NCBI GenBank assembly: GCA_951394405.1
Contig: CATOBT010000018.1
Span: forward strand, 1 to 54,990
Length of the DNA stretch: 54,990 nt
DNA from: Coprinellus micaceus
Lineage: Eukaryota > Basidiomycota > Agaricomycetes > Agaricales > Psathyrellaceae
Direction: 5' to 3'
Under the pieces are notes generated by a model that had not been told where the DNA came from, did no database searches, and worked only from the letters and a program-made list of their open reading frames with translations. Each line of letters begins with the position of its first letter. Positions within the stretch are counted from its first letter, which is position 1. The translations under genes and the position numbers were made by a program. Of the stretch, positions 23,964 to 32,933 are shown in pieces.

Positions 23964-24461
23964 TTAAACTAATTCAGGTAATAGTCCTTTGGACAATAGG
24001 CTATTAATTTTATTTTTGTTTTTGTCGTCCTGCCCTGTAGACAGTAGTTGTGTTTCTAGGCTTGCGGAGCTAGCCAAGTACGCTGGGGCAGTTTGGTCAG
24101 GAGTCGCTGAAAAATTAGTTAAAGCAATAGCACCTTTTCCAATTTCTAATACAAAACCAATAGTTAAAATAATAAAAAATATAATCCCAATTGAAAAACC
24201 AAAAATAGAAACTTGATATAAAGAAACAGCTAATGGAAATAATAATAAAATTTCTAAATCAAAAATTAAAAATAATAATGCTACAATCATAAAATGAATT
24301 TGAAATGTAGATCTAGTTTGTTCAGGTAAAGCTAAAAATCCACATTCATAAGCAGAAATTTTATTTTCATCTGGTTTATGAGGAGCTAATAAAATATTTA
24401 AAGCTAATAAAATGAAAGCTAATATTGGAATAAAAATAAATAAAAATAATAAATTAGTCAT
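23964..24461 (-). CDS. nad3: NADH dehydrogenase subunit 3 (complex I), C-terminally extended
   Basis: This small three-helix membrane subunit of complex I has the conserved YECGF and DLEILLLFP segments in the first 80 residues. The recognisable protein ends near residue 110 (VLEIGKGAI). The remaining roughly 55 residues are low-complexity and hydrophilic and are encoded by repeat-like DNA, including GTCCTTTGGAC at 23994-24004, CTGCCCTGTAGACAG and a CTTGCGGAGCTAGCC stretch. The original stop appears lost by insertion. It follows nad2 on the same strand after 177 bp, where many fungi have the two genes touching. Confidence 0.95.
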   Translation of the reverse strand: MTNLLFLFIFIPILAFILLALNILLAPHKPDENKISAYECGFLALPEQTRSTFQIHFMIVALLFLIFDLEILLLFPLAVSLYQVSIFGFSIGIIFFIILTIGFVLEIGKGAIALTNFSATPDQTAPAYLASSASLETQLLSTGQDDKNKNKINSLLSKGLLPELV

Positions 24462-24638
24462 TTAAAATTTATTGTTTGCCTTGCAATAATCCTAATATTA
24501 TTTAAAAAATAACTCAGGAAAATATGCAAGTCCTTTATACACAATAATATATAATTATCAGCTATTGCTTATTGCATACTGACCTGACTTAGAAAGTCAA
24601 TATTTATGGTCAGTAAAACAAAGGACAGTTACAGATAA

Positions 24639-26306
24639 TTATAAATTAAATAATGTTAAAGAAAGTACTTGAGTACTACTTAAAATTAATGTTGGTTTAA
24701 AAATAAAAAATAAAATAAATAAACTTAAAGAAGAAATTATAAAACTATGAAATGAACTTAATTTGAAAGTTTCTGCTGGTAGGCTTTGCCAATTCAAAGG
24801 ACTAGTTATTAGTCTATTATCTTTCTTACTTTCTGATAAATGAATAATTTTAATAATTTTTAAATAATAAGAAGCACTTATAACACTTACTATTATAGCA
24901 ATTATAGTTAATAAATAATAACCTTGATCTATTGCAGAATACAATACAAATTGTTTAGAAAAGAAACCAATTAAAGGAGGAATACCTGCCATAGAAAATA
25001 AAGAAATAGAAAAAGTTAAACTTAATAAAGGATTCATAGAGAATAAACCTTGTAAATCTTTAATATATTTAATATCTATGATTTCTAAATTTTTTAAATT
25101 TATTTTATCATTATATTTAATATAACTAATAGCTAATAAAATAAAAAAAATATTTAAATTAGTAATAATATATTGTATTAAATAAAATAAAAAAGAATCT
25201 ATAGATTGTTCAGTATTTATAGCTATAGCTAATAACATAAATCCAATATGTGAAATAGTACTATAGGCTAATAATCTTTTTATTTTAATTTGAGCTAAAC
25301 CTACTACTGTTCCTATTATTAAAGAAAAAATAGAACTAATTAATAAAATATTTTTAACAATATTAATAGATAATAGATTAGCACTATAATTTAAAATATC
25401 TAAGTAAATATATTCTTGTCCTGACCAAAGGTCACTGGGTTGTAATAATGCTATAGTTACTAAAGTATAAATTTCTAATAATAAGATTAATATAGATATT
25501 TTAGGCATTATTGTTAACCAAATTGTTACTATTGTAGGTGTTTCATCATATACATCAGGTGACCAATTATGTAAAGGTGCAGCTGCTATTTTAAATAATA
25601 AACCTATAATTATTAATACTATACCTAATAAAGTACCTTGTATTATATAATCTATATTTTGGTAAGCACCAGCACTTAATAATGTATATATTGATTCTAA
25701 TTGAGTCATTCCTGTATATGAATATATTATACCAAAACCTAATAATATAATACATGAAGAGAATCCACCTAATAAAAAATATTTTAAACCTGCATTAGTA
25801 GAATTTTCTGAATTTCTATAAATTGTACTTAAAATATATAAACCAAAAGATTGTAATTCTATACTTAAATATATTGATATTAAATCAAAACTTGAAACTA
25901 ATAAACTTGAACCTAAAGTACTAAATAAGACTATTATTGAATAATCTGTAGCTATTTCAGTTGTTTCTAATTTGCCTATGTATTTTGGCTGGCTGCTGCG
26001 CAAGCGCAAGAAAGGACTTACTGTATCATTTATATTTTTATTATTAATTATAGGCCAACCTATTAAAATAATAGATCCTATTAATAAAAAAAATATTTCA
26101 ATTGTTTGACTTATATTTGTTATTTGAAATAAACCACTATATATTCCTATTCCGGATCCAATTGACTGAATATATAATATATTAAAACTTAATATACCAG
26201 ATAGTAATAATATTATAGCAGAGATTCTTGTAAAATGTATATTAGATATTCTTATTAAAGGTAGGGCCTTAGCCACTATTAAAATTAATATGGATGAAAA
26301 CAACAT
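24639..26306 (-). CDS. nad2: NADH dehydrogenase subunit 2 (complex I), with in-frame hairpin insertions
   Basis: The 555-residue antiporter-like membrane subunit of complex I has about 14 hydrophobic helices and the conserved segments LHNWSPDVYDETPT and LLAYSTISHIGFM. Two short palindromic elements lie in frame in loops: TCCTGACCAAAGGTCACT at 25419-25436 encodes SDLWSGQ, and a CTTGCGCTTGCGC type at about 25997-26010 encodes LRLRSS. Both avoid membrane helices. The start is the ATG at 26306. TGG is the only Trp codon. It is followed downstream by nad3. Confidence 0.98.
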   Translation of the reverse strand: MLFSSILILIVAKALPLIRISNIHFTRISAIILLLSGILSFNILYIQSIGSGIGIYSGLFQITNISQTIEIFFLLIGSIILIGWPIINNKNINDTVSPFLRLRSSQPKYIGKLETTEIATDYSIIVLFSTLGSSLLVSSFDLISIYLSIELQSFGLYILSTIYRNSENSTNAGLKYFLLGGFSSCIILLGFGIIYSYTGMTQLESIYTLLSAGAYQNIDYIIQGTLLGIVLIIIGLLFKIAAAPLHNWSPDVYDETPTIVTIWLTIMPKISILILLLEIYTLVTIALLQPSDLWSGQEYIYLDILNYSANLLSINIVKNILLISSIFSLIIGTVVGLAQIKIKRLLAYSTISHIGFMLLAIAINTEQSIDSFLFYLIQYIITNLNIFFILLAISYIKYNDKINLKNLEIIDIKYIKDLQGLFSMNPLLSLTFSISLFSMAGIPPLIGFFSKQFVLYSAIDQGYYLLTIIAIIVSVISASYYLKIIKIIHLSESKKDNRLITSPLNWQSLPAETFKLSSFHSFIISSLSLFILFFIFKPTLILSSTQVLSLTLFNL

Positions 26307-26709
26307 CTAAAAAACCTATTTATTTGCTAATTAATTTGTATTAAAATAGACAAGCAATACCTGTGTTACTTACCTTGACCCTGCTTAAGCAGGGTCAGTC
26401 AGGTAACTGTATAAATTTGTTAAAAAATAAGATAGTGAACTGACCATGACTTACCATGACCTTTATGGTCCAGTCAGGTAAGGGTAATTAACAGAGGAGA
26501 TAAGGGTTATAATTATATAGCAGCCTTACTTCCGTCTGTTTGACTTGGCCATTACTGTGACGAAAGTCACTGCTTAGAAAGTCAGGTAAGTCCAGTCAGT
26601 CTGTCTAAATTTTTTTTGTTTCAAAATAAGAAACTGACTGATCTGACCATGAACCTTTAGGGTCAGGTCATGGTCGAGCAGGTAAGCTGACGAAAGTCAG
26701 TGTTGCTTA
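26307..26709. repeat. Hairpin-rich spacer between nad5 and nad2
   Basis: No gene is visible. It holds CCCTGCTTAAGCAGGG, a TTTATGGTCCAGTC element, TGACGAAAGTCA twice and an AACCTTTAGGGTC type. Confidence 0.75.
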
Positions 26710-28773
26710 TTAATCTTTTATTATATTAGCACTAGTATTTCCAGCTAAATTAAATAATACAAAGAATGTAGAAGCTAAATATATTATAAATAATCTCATT
26801 TCAATAAACATATTAGTTGTTGGCTCTAATTGTACAGCGTACGCAGGTAAGTTTTCGTAGCTTACTAACATAGGAGTAAATACTAATAATAATAAAGATA
26901 ATAATCCTATAGTAATATATAAAGAATAAGTAGTAATAATACCAGTATCTAATTTAGCAATATTAATACCAGTATTATAGAAATTATTAGCTAAACCATA
27001 AGGTCCTATTAATTCAATAGCTCCTCTATCAATTTCTTTAGAAATTTTATAACCTAATTTAAGTCCTTTATTCACTAATAAATGATTATAAATAACATCA
27101 AAATAATATTTACTATTAAAGAAAGTATATAATGACTTAATAATTTTATTTTTATGTGCGATGACATTAATAAAAGCTAAAGGTTTAACATGATATAAAA
27201 ATATAGCAGTAAAAGCACCTAAGAAACTAATAATAGCAGGTAATAATTTAATAAAAGGATTTAAAGAAAATTCTGCTTCAATTAAAGTTAAATTATTAGG
27301 ATGAGTAAATAAAGAATTAGCAAAAAAATCACTACCTACACCAACATAAATATCACTTACTATATAACCAAAAAATATACTAAATAAAGATAAAATTAAT
27401 AAAGGTAAAATAGTAGCAATATTACTTTCATGAGTATTTAAATAATAATTTTTAGGAGCATTAGGATAAGTTAAAAAAACTAAACTTATTAATCTAAAAC
27501 TATAAAAAGCAGTTATTCCTGCAGTTATTGTACCTAATATATAAGCATACATACCACTAAAACTATAATTACCAAAAGCTAATTCTAATATAAGATCTTT
27601 ACTATAAAATCCAGTTAAATAAGGAGTAGCTAATAAACTTAAAGTACCAGTTAACATAACTGCATAAGTAAAAGGTAAAAATTTTATTAAACCACCCATT
27701 TTTCTTACATCTTGTTCATCTGCAAAAGCATGTATTACTGCTCCAGCTCCTAAAAATAATAATGCTTTAAAAAAAGCATGATTAACTGTATGCATTAAAG
27801 CTACATTATATTGACTTAAACCTATAGCCATCATCATATAACCTAATTGAGAAATAGTACTAAAAGCTATTATTCTTTTTAAATCATTTTGTAATAAACC
27901 AGCTGTAGCTGCAAAAAAAGCAGTACTTGTTCCTATTATTGTTATTATTAATAATGCTGTACTACTATATTCTAATATAGGTGAACATCGTAATAATAAA
28001 TATATTCCTGCTGTTACTAGTGTAGCGGCATGTAATAAAGCACTTACAGGTGTAGGAGCTTCCATACTTCCAGGTAACCAAGAATGTAAAGGTATATTAG
28101 CACTTTTAGCTAAAGCACCACCTAATAATAATAATGAAATAATAGTTATAGCTGTTTCATTCATATAAGGTATTAATGAAAATACTTGAGAATAATTTAA
28201 AGTTCCTAATAAAGAAAATATAGAAAAAAATCCTATACTCATTAACATATCTCCACCTCTATTCATTGTAAAAGCTAATATTGCGGATTTATTTGCTTGT
28301 ATTCTAGTAAAATAATAATTGATTAATAAATAAGATACTACTCCTATAGCTTCCCAACCTACAAACATTACAAAAAAATTTCCACCACATATTAAAAATA
28401 ACATTCCTGCTGTAAAGGCAGATAAATATGAAAAAAATCTTTGATTATGAGGATCTGAAGATAAATAATCTATTGTATAGATATGAATTAATGTTGAACA
28501 ATATACTACTGCTAATCCTAAAGATACTGTTAATTGATCAAAATAAAATTCCCATTTTATTTGCATTAATTCTGATTCTATCCAACTTCCTAAATCTATT
28601 TCTACTACTGATCCACTTATTCCTACTTCATAATAAGCTATACTTATTAAGATAGAAGTTATGATTAAACAAGTACAAGTTATGATTTTTGAACCTGTGA
28701 CTCCGACTTTTCTTCCTAGAAAACCTGAAACTATTGAACCTAATAAAGGTAATAATATTATTGATAAATACAT
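26710..28773 (-). CDS. nad5: NADH dehydrogenase subunit 5 (complex I)
   Basis: This 687-residue proton-pumping membrane subunit has the antiporter core at the N-terminal two thirds (HSWLPGSMEAPTPVSALLHA, a lysine/histidine channel segment) and a C-terminal lateral helix region. The length is normal for fungi. It starts at ATG 28773, 53 bp after the nad4L stop. Those 53 bp are hairpin sequence, so the usual nad4L-nad5 overlap is gone. A short low-complexity loop near residue 650 (YENLPAYAVQLEP) may derive from an element. No intron is present. Confidence 0.99.
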   Translation of the reverse strand: MYLSIILLPLLGSIVSGFLGRKVGVTGSKIITCTCLIITSILISIAYYEVGISGSVVEIDLGSWIESELMQIKWEFYFDQLTVSLGLAVVYCSTLIHIYTIDYLSSDPHNQRFFSYLSAFTAGMLFLICGGNFFVMFVGWEAIGVVSYLLINYYFTRIQANKSAILAFTMNRGGDMLMSIGFFSIFSLLGTLNYSQVFSLIPYMNETAITIISLLLLGGALAKSANIPLHSWLPGSMEAPTPVSALLHAATLVTAGIYLLLRCSPILEYSSTALLIITIIGTSTAFFAATAGLLQNDLKRIIAFSTISQLGYMMMAIGLSQYNVALMHTVNHAFFKALLFLGAGAVIHAFADEQDVRKMGGLIKFLPFTYAVMLTGTLSLLATPYLTGFYSKDLILELAFGNYSFSGMYAYILGTITAGITAFYSFRLISLVFLTYPNAPKNYYLNTHESNIATILPLLILSLFSIFFGYIVSDIYVGVGSDFFANSLFTHPNNLTLIEAEFSLNPFIKLLPAIISFLGAFTAIFLYHVKPLAFINVIAHKNKIIKSLYTFFNSKYYFDVIYNHLLVNKGLKLGYKISKEIDRGAIELIGPYGLANNFYNTGINIAKLDTGIITTYSLYITIGLLSLLLLVFTPMLVSYENLPAYAVQLEPTTNMFIEMRLFIIYLASTFFVLFNLAGNTSANIIKD

Positions 28774-28826
28774 TTTTGTTTAGTTAGTTGGCTGACTTGA
28801 CTGACCATAAAGGTCATGGTCAGTCA

Positions 28827-29108
28827 CTATGTCCTTTGGACAGAACCAATTAATGATATTGTACCTCTTAATCTATAATATGCTACTAATATGCTTAATC
28901 CTATAACTGATTCAGCTCCTGCTATAGATATAATAAATATACTAAATGTTTGACCTATATTATCATCAAATCCATATGACATTATTAATATTAATAAAGT
29001 TACGGATAATAACATTATTTCTATAGCTATTATCATTAAAATTATATTTTTTCTATTTAAAATAAAACCTAATATTCCTATTAAAAATAATATTAAAGCT
29101 AAATTCAT
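28827..29108 (-). CDS. nad4L: NADH dehydrogenase subunit 4L (complex I)
   Basis: This 93-residue three-helix subunit of complex I begins MNLALILFLIGILGF and has the conserved membrane glutamate segment IAIEIMLLS. I chose the ATG at 29108. The frame stays open 12 codons upstream to 29144, but that part is a CTCGC-AGA-GCGAG hairpin plus spacer and lacks conservation. The C-terminus SVQRT and the TAG stop are encoded by a GTCC-TTT-GGAC element (from about 28831), so an insertion replaced the original stop and separated the gene from nad5. Confidence 0.96.
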   Translation of the reverse strand: MNLALILFLIGILGFILNRKNIILMIIAIEIMLLSVTLLILIMSYGFDDNIGQTFSIFIISIAGAESVIGLSILVAYYRLRGTISLIGSVQRT

Positions 29109-29288
29109 GTTTATTATCGCTCGCTCTGCGAGCAAGTTGTTCATTTTAGTTAAGTAATATTTGCTTTATCTGTTAAAAACAGTAAACACAAAAATAAGTA
29201 TTGACGAAAGTCACTTACTTACTGACCATAAAGGTAAACCTGACCCTTTATGGTCAGGCTCAGGTCAAGTAAGTAACAGATAAAGCAA

Positions 29289-29359
29289 TAGGAAGTAGAG
29301 TAATCGAAACTCTGTCTGCAATGTGTAAAATTACTGCTAAACCACTCAGCTAACCTCCT
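29289..29359 (-). tRNA. trnV: tRNA-Val (UAC)
   Basis: On the minus strand the acceptor AGGAGGT/ACTTCCT has one wobble. The anticodon arm GTAAT-TTTACAC-ATTGC gives UAC. Confidence 0.9.
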
Positions 29360-29895
29360 TAAATTTATTTATTAGATTTTTTTGCTATGTTAAATTTGTT
29401 TAAAAAATAAGAAACTGACTGACCATGACCCTAAAAATCATGATAAGTCAGTTAATTACCCTGCTTAAGCAGGGTCATGGTCAGGTAAGGACAGGGTGAC
29501 TTTCGGCATCAAGTCTATTAAAAAAATTAGACAAGTAATTACTACTTATAGTTTTGTTGGCCTTAAAATTTACTGGTTGTTTTGCAATATATGTGACTTG
29601 ACCTGACTGACCTTTATGGTAAGTTACTTACCTTAGGGTAATTAAGGGTCATGGTCAGTCACTAAGTAAGTAACACAGAGCTAATTTTAGAATATAAGTA
29701 TGACTTTTGGTAAGTAGCCCTTTGTGCTTGCGTAAGTGACCTGACTTAGAAAGTCAATATTTATGGTAAGTCAGCAATACAAATTTATTTTTCCCTAAAT
29801 ATTTCAAATTGATATTTTTATTTCAAAGAGATAGCTCTTGTATTAAATATATTGCTTAAATTTTACTAGTGACGAAAGTGACCTGACTTAGTGAC

Positions 29896-29967
29896 TGACC
29901 ATAAAGGTCACTTAGAAAGTAAGTTAATTACTGACGAAAGTCAGGTCAGGTCATCAAGTAAGTAAGT
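29896..29967. repeat. 72-bp direct repeat, copy 1
   Basis: By eye it is identical to 30060-30131. It contains TGACCATAAAGGTCA, CTTAGAAAGTAAG and TGACGAAAGTCA palindromes. Confidence 0.9.
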
Positions 29968-30059
29968 CCTTAATAAAGATTTAATTTTAGAGCTATCGCT
30001 CCGCGACAATTAATGCTTCCTATAATCACCAGTAAACCTACGCTGCCCTTACCATGACT

Positions 30060-30131
30060 TGACCATAAAGGTCACTTAGAAAGTAAGTTAATTACTGACG
30101 AAAGTCAGGTCAGGTCATCAAGTAAGTAAGT
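30060..30131. repeat. 72-bp direct repeat, copy 2
   Basis: It is the duplicate of 29896-29967 and ends 97 bp before the atp8 start codon. Confidence 0.9.
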
Positions 30132-30228
30132 GGTGAATGTAGGCCAAGCAATTCTTGCTTAGCAATAATTCATTTTTTAAAACTAAATTACTTGCTAGCA
30201 GGACAACAACTAAAAATTTTAAGAAGTT

Positions 30229-30390
30229 ATGCCTCAATTAATACCTTTTTTCTTCTTTAATCAAATATTCTTTTCATTTGTTGTTTTATTTAGTATAATT
30301 TATATTTTTTCTAAATATATTTTACCTCAATTTACTTTTCAACAAGTTATTAGATTATATATCACTAAATTAAGTAATAATGGAAGATAA
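30229..30390 (+). CDS. atp8: ATP synthase subunit 8 (complex V)
   Basis: This 53-residue single-helix membrane subunit of the F1Fo-ATP synthase, part of the stator with subunit a, has the fungal N-terminus [12 protein letters not shown], one hydrophobic helix, then a basic C-terminal tail. Length is normal (about 48-55). It is a single exon ending TAA. It lies on the opposite strand to its functional partner atp6 and the two genes converge, so they cannot share a transcript. Confidence 0.96.
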   Translation: MPQLIPFFFFNQIFFSFVVLFSIIYIFSKYILPQFTFQQVIRLYITKLSNNGR

Positions 30391-30917
30391 TTTATTAGCT
30401 GTTTCTTAATAGCCATAATTTACTTGCGCAACAAGCGCAAGTAAATTATTTGGACAGACACGCAGCTAATATTATTTTAACCCTTAATACAATTATCCCT
30501 TATGGTAAGTAAGTCACTTGCGCCTACTTTCTAAGTCAGTTACTGACCCTGCTTAAGCAGGTTCATGGTCAGGTAATTTTTATATTTTTCTAAATAATCT
30601 GAGGTTAATCTAGTAGATACGGTACTTGCGCTTGCTGACCATAAAGGTCACTGACTGACCATTAATTAACTGACCCTTTAGGTTAAGTCAGATAGATATC
30701 TTCTGGAAATTTTTATAGTTCAACAGAACCAATTAGTTATCTATATTCTAAAAAAAAATAGTTGGGTCTATAGCTTTAGCGTTAATAGGTGAAATAGAAA
30801 AAGTAGAAAAATTGTTTTTAAGATATTACTACTTTCGCTTTGCGAGAAAGGCTAGGGATAAATTTATTTTGTAACATTTTATATTAAAAATATATTTATC
30901 TTGCTTAATCTAAATTA
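30391..30917. repeat. Spacer between convergent atp8 and atp6
   Basis: It holds a GCGCAAC-AAGCGC type and several ACCATAAAGGT palindromes, one CCCTGCTTAAGCAGG and a CGCTTTGCGAG hairpin near 30835. A stretch of about 38 open codons near 30760-30870 has no recognisable similarity and I do not call it a gene. Confidence 0.65.
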
Positions 30918-31685
30918 TTAATGTAATTCTATAGCATCTCTTAAGTAAGAACATGTTAATAAAGTAAATACAAAAGCTTGAATTAAAGACACTGCAATTT
31001 CTAAACCTACTAAAGCTAAAAATATCGCAAATGGTATTAAAGTTATAATAGCTACTATTATATTACCTGTAAATAATTTATATAAATAAGTAGATAATAT
31101 TTTTAATAGTGTATGACCAGCTACAATATTAGCAAATAATCGAACTCCTAATGATACAGCTCTAGCTAAATAAGAAATTAATTCAATTAATGCTAATAAA
31201 GGTACTAAACCTAAGGGAGTTCCAGCAGGTATAAAGAATGAGAAAAATTTAATTCCGTGTATCGAGATTGATAATATAGTTACTCCTATGAAGATTGTTA
31301 AACTTAAACCTAAAGCTACTACACCACTGGCTGTTACTGCAAAAGAATAAGGTACATTAGAGATTAAATTTCCTATTAATATAAAGAAAAATAATGAATA
31401 TATAAATGGTAAATATATTTCATTATGGTTACCTATTTGTTCTCTTACCATAGTATTTAAACTTGCAAATGAGGATTCTAAGGTTATAGACGTTTTACTT
31501 GGGACTAAGTTATAATCATTATTTCCATAGTAGTGTAATCCTACTACTATTAAGAATATAAAAATTGTATATAAAGCTAAATTTGTTAAGCTTATGTTTA
31601 TATGACCTAATATAGGTGCATTAATACCTATTAAGCTTGTTACTTCAAATTGATTTAAGGGAGATAAAATAAATAAATTATTCAT
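30918..31685 (-). CDS. atp6: ATP synthase subunit 6 (subunit a, complex V)
   Basis: The 255-residue proton-channel subunit of the Fo sector has the essential arginine in SLGVRLFANIVAGH on the helix facing the c-ring, and ends in the conserved LLTCSYLRDAIELH segment. Its first seven bases and the whole upstream leader belong to inverted-repeat copy 2, so an identical leader also lies upstream of orf247 at 15569. The gene is otherwise single-copy. Some fungal proteins lose a short N-terminal presequence by cleavage, which may apply here. Confidence 0.98.
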   Translation of the reverse strand: MNNLFILSPLNQFEVTSLIGINAPILGHINISLTNLALYTIFIFLIVVGLHYYGNNDYNLVPSKTSITLESSFASLNTMVREQIGNHNEIYLPFIYSLFFFILIGNLISNVPYSFAVTASGVVALGLSLTIFIGVTILSISIHGIKFFSFFIPAGTPLGLVPLLALIELISYLARAVSLGVRLFANIVAGHTLLKILSTYLYKLFTGNIIVAIITLIPFAIFLALVGLEIAVSLIQAFVFTLLTCSYLRDAIELH

Positions 31686-31830
31686 AATTATTATTTGTAT
31701 TTTATTTAAACCACATATTTAGAATATAAAAGAATGGCTTTTTTTTTAGAATTAAATTACTAAAAAAAATATAGTAAGCTTAATATATAAAATTCTATTA
31801 GCAATACTAAATTATATCTATCTAACAATA

Positions 31831-31901
31831 CAAGAGCGAGGCGACTCGAACGCCTACAAACAGTTTTGGAGACTGTGATACTACCATTATACAACGCTCT
31901 T
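31831..31901 (-). tRNA. trnW: tRNA-Trp (CCA), copy 2
   Basis: It is the inverted-repeat duplicate of 15353-15423, identical and with anticodon CCA. Confidence 0.94.
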
Positions 31902-32067
31902 TACTTACGAAAGTAAGCAGTTACATGGTTGACCAGACTTACTGAGCCTGCTAAAGCAGGGGTCATGGTCAGTCAAGTCAGGTAATTGACTTTCGTCATC
32001 AGTCAGTCGATTGTCTTATTTTTAAACAAATTTAGTTGCTAAGCAAGTAAGTAAGCAGAGAATAAAT

Positions 32068-32139
32068 TGGAGAAAGATAGATTCGAACTATCATTATTAT
32101 ATTGCAAATATAACCGATTAACCATTATCAGATTTCCCC
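32068..32139 (-). tRNA. trnA: tRNA-Ala (UGC), copy 2
   Basis: It is the inverted-repeat duplicate of 15115-15186. Confidence 0.94.
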
Positions 32140-32283
32140 TTACTTACCTTACCTTACCATTAATTACCTTACCTGACTGACCATAAGGTAACTTAGAAAG
32201 TAAGCAGTGGTTGACCTGACCCTCAAGGGTCATGGTAAGTCAGGCTTTACTTTTGGTAAGGCATATTTAATGTTTTTTTTAAA

Positions 32284-32354
32284 TACGAATAATCAGATTC
32301 GAACTGATAATATCTACTTGGAAGGTAGAGGTTATACCATTTAACTATACTCGT
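32284..32354 (-). tRNA. trnG: tRNA-Gly (UCC), copy 2
   Basis: It is the inverted-repeat duplicate of 14900-14970. Confidence 0.94.
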
Positions 32355-32473
32355 GATCCTACTAATTTTATATTTTAAATTAGTGACTTACCATGACCCC
32401 TGCTAAAGCAGGGGTCAGTCAGGCAGGAGAAAAAATAAGGGATAAAAATATCCCAACGCTATATTTTAAACAA

Positions 32474-32557
32474 TACGAACAAAGAGACTTGAACTCTTAA
32501 GGGATTACTCCCACTTCTGCTTAAGAGAAGATTGTTTACCAATTTCAACATGTTCGT
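32474..32557 (-). tRNA. trnL: tRNA-Leu (UAA), copy 2
   Basis: It is the inverted-repeat duplicate of 14697-14780. Confidence 0.95.
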
Positions 32558-32933
32558 TCTTTACCATTAATTACCTTATTGACCATAAAGGTCACTTACG
32601 AAAGTAAACCCCTTACCCTGCTTAAGCAGGGTTGACCATAAAGGTCAGGTCAGTCACTTACTTTCGTAAGCGGGGTCATGGTCAAGTCACAGTAAATTTA
32701 TTTTATATTATTGTAAATTTATTATATTATTGTAAATTTATTATATTATTGTAAATTTATTATATTATTGTAAATTTATTTTATATTATCTGTTACTTAC
32801 TTAGTGACTGACCTGACCTTTATGGTAAACCCTGCTTTAGCAGGGTCAGGTCCAGTCAGTCAACCTGTTACGAAAGTCACTGCTTTTTTAACCTTACCTT
32901 TATGGTAAGTCAGTTAAAAAATAAGTATTTTTT
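32558..32933. repeat. Spacer between rnl and trnL, copy 2 (hairpins and tandem repeat)
   Basis: It mirrors 14321-14696. No gene is visible. Confidence 0.8.
32693..32788. repeat. 19-bp AT-rich tandem array (copy 2)
   Basis: It mirrors 14466-14561 with the same unit number. That equality supports active homogenisation of the inverted repeat or very recent duplication. Confidence 0.9.

Larger units (their letters stand above)
29360..30228. repeat. Hairpin-rich spacer between trnV and atp8, with a 72-bp direct duplication
   Basis: I see no gene. A 72-bp block at 29896-29967 recurs at 30060-30131, about 92 bp apart. It starts TGACCATAAAGGTC and ends AAGTAAGTAAGT. Other palindromes fill the rest. 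Confidence 0.85.

Noticed and set aside
29109..29144. Upstream start for nad4L (12 extra codons)
   Set aside because: The extension is a GC-rich hairpin and spacer, while MNLALILFLIG matches the family N-terminus.
30758..30872. About 38 open codons (IVGSIALALIGEIEKVEK...) between atp8 and atp6
   Set aside because: There is no ATG at the start and no recognised similarity, and part of it is a hairpin element. It is too short to support as a gene.
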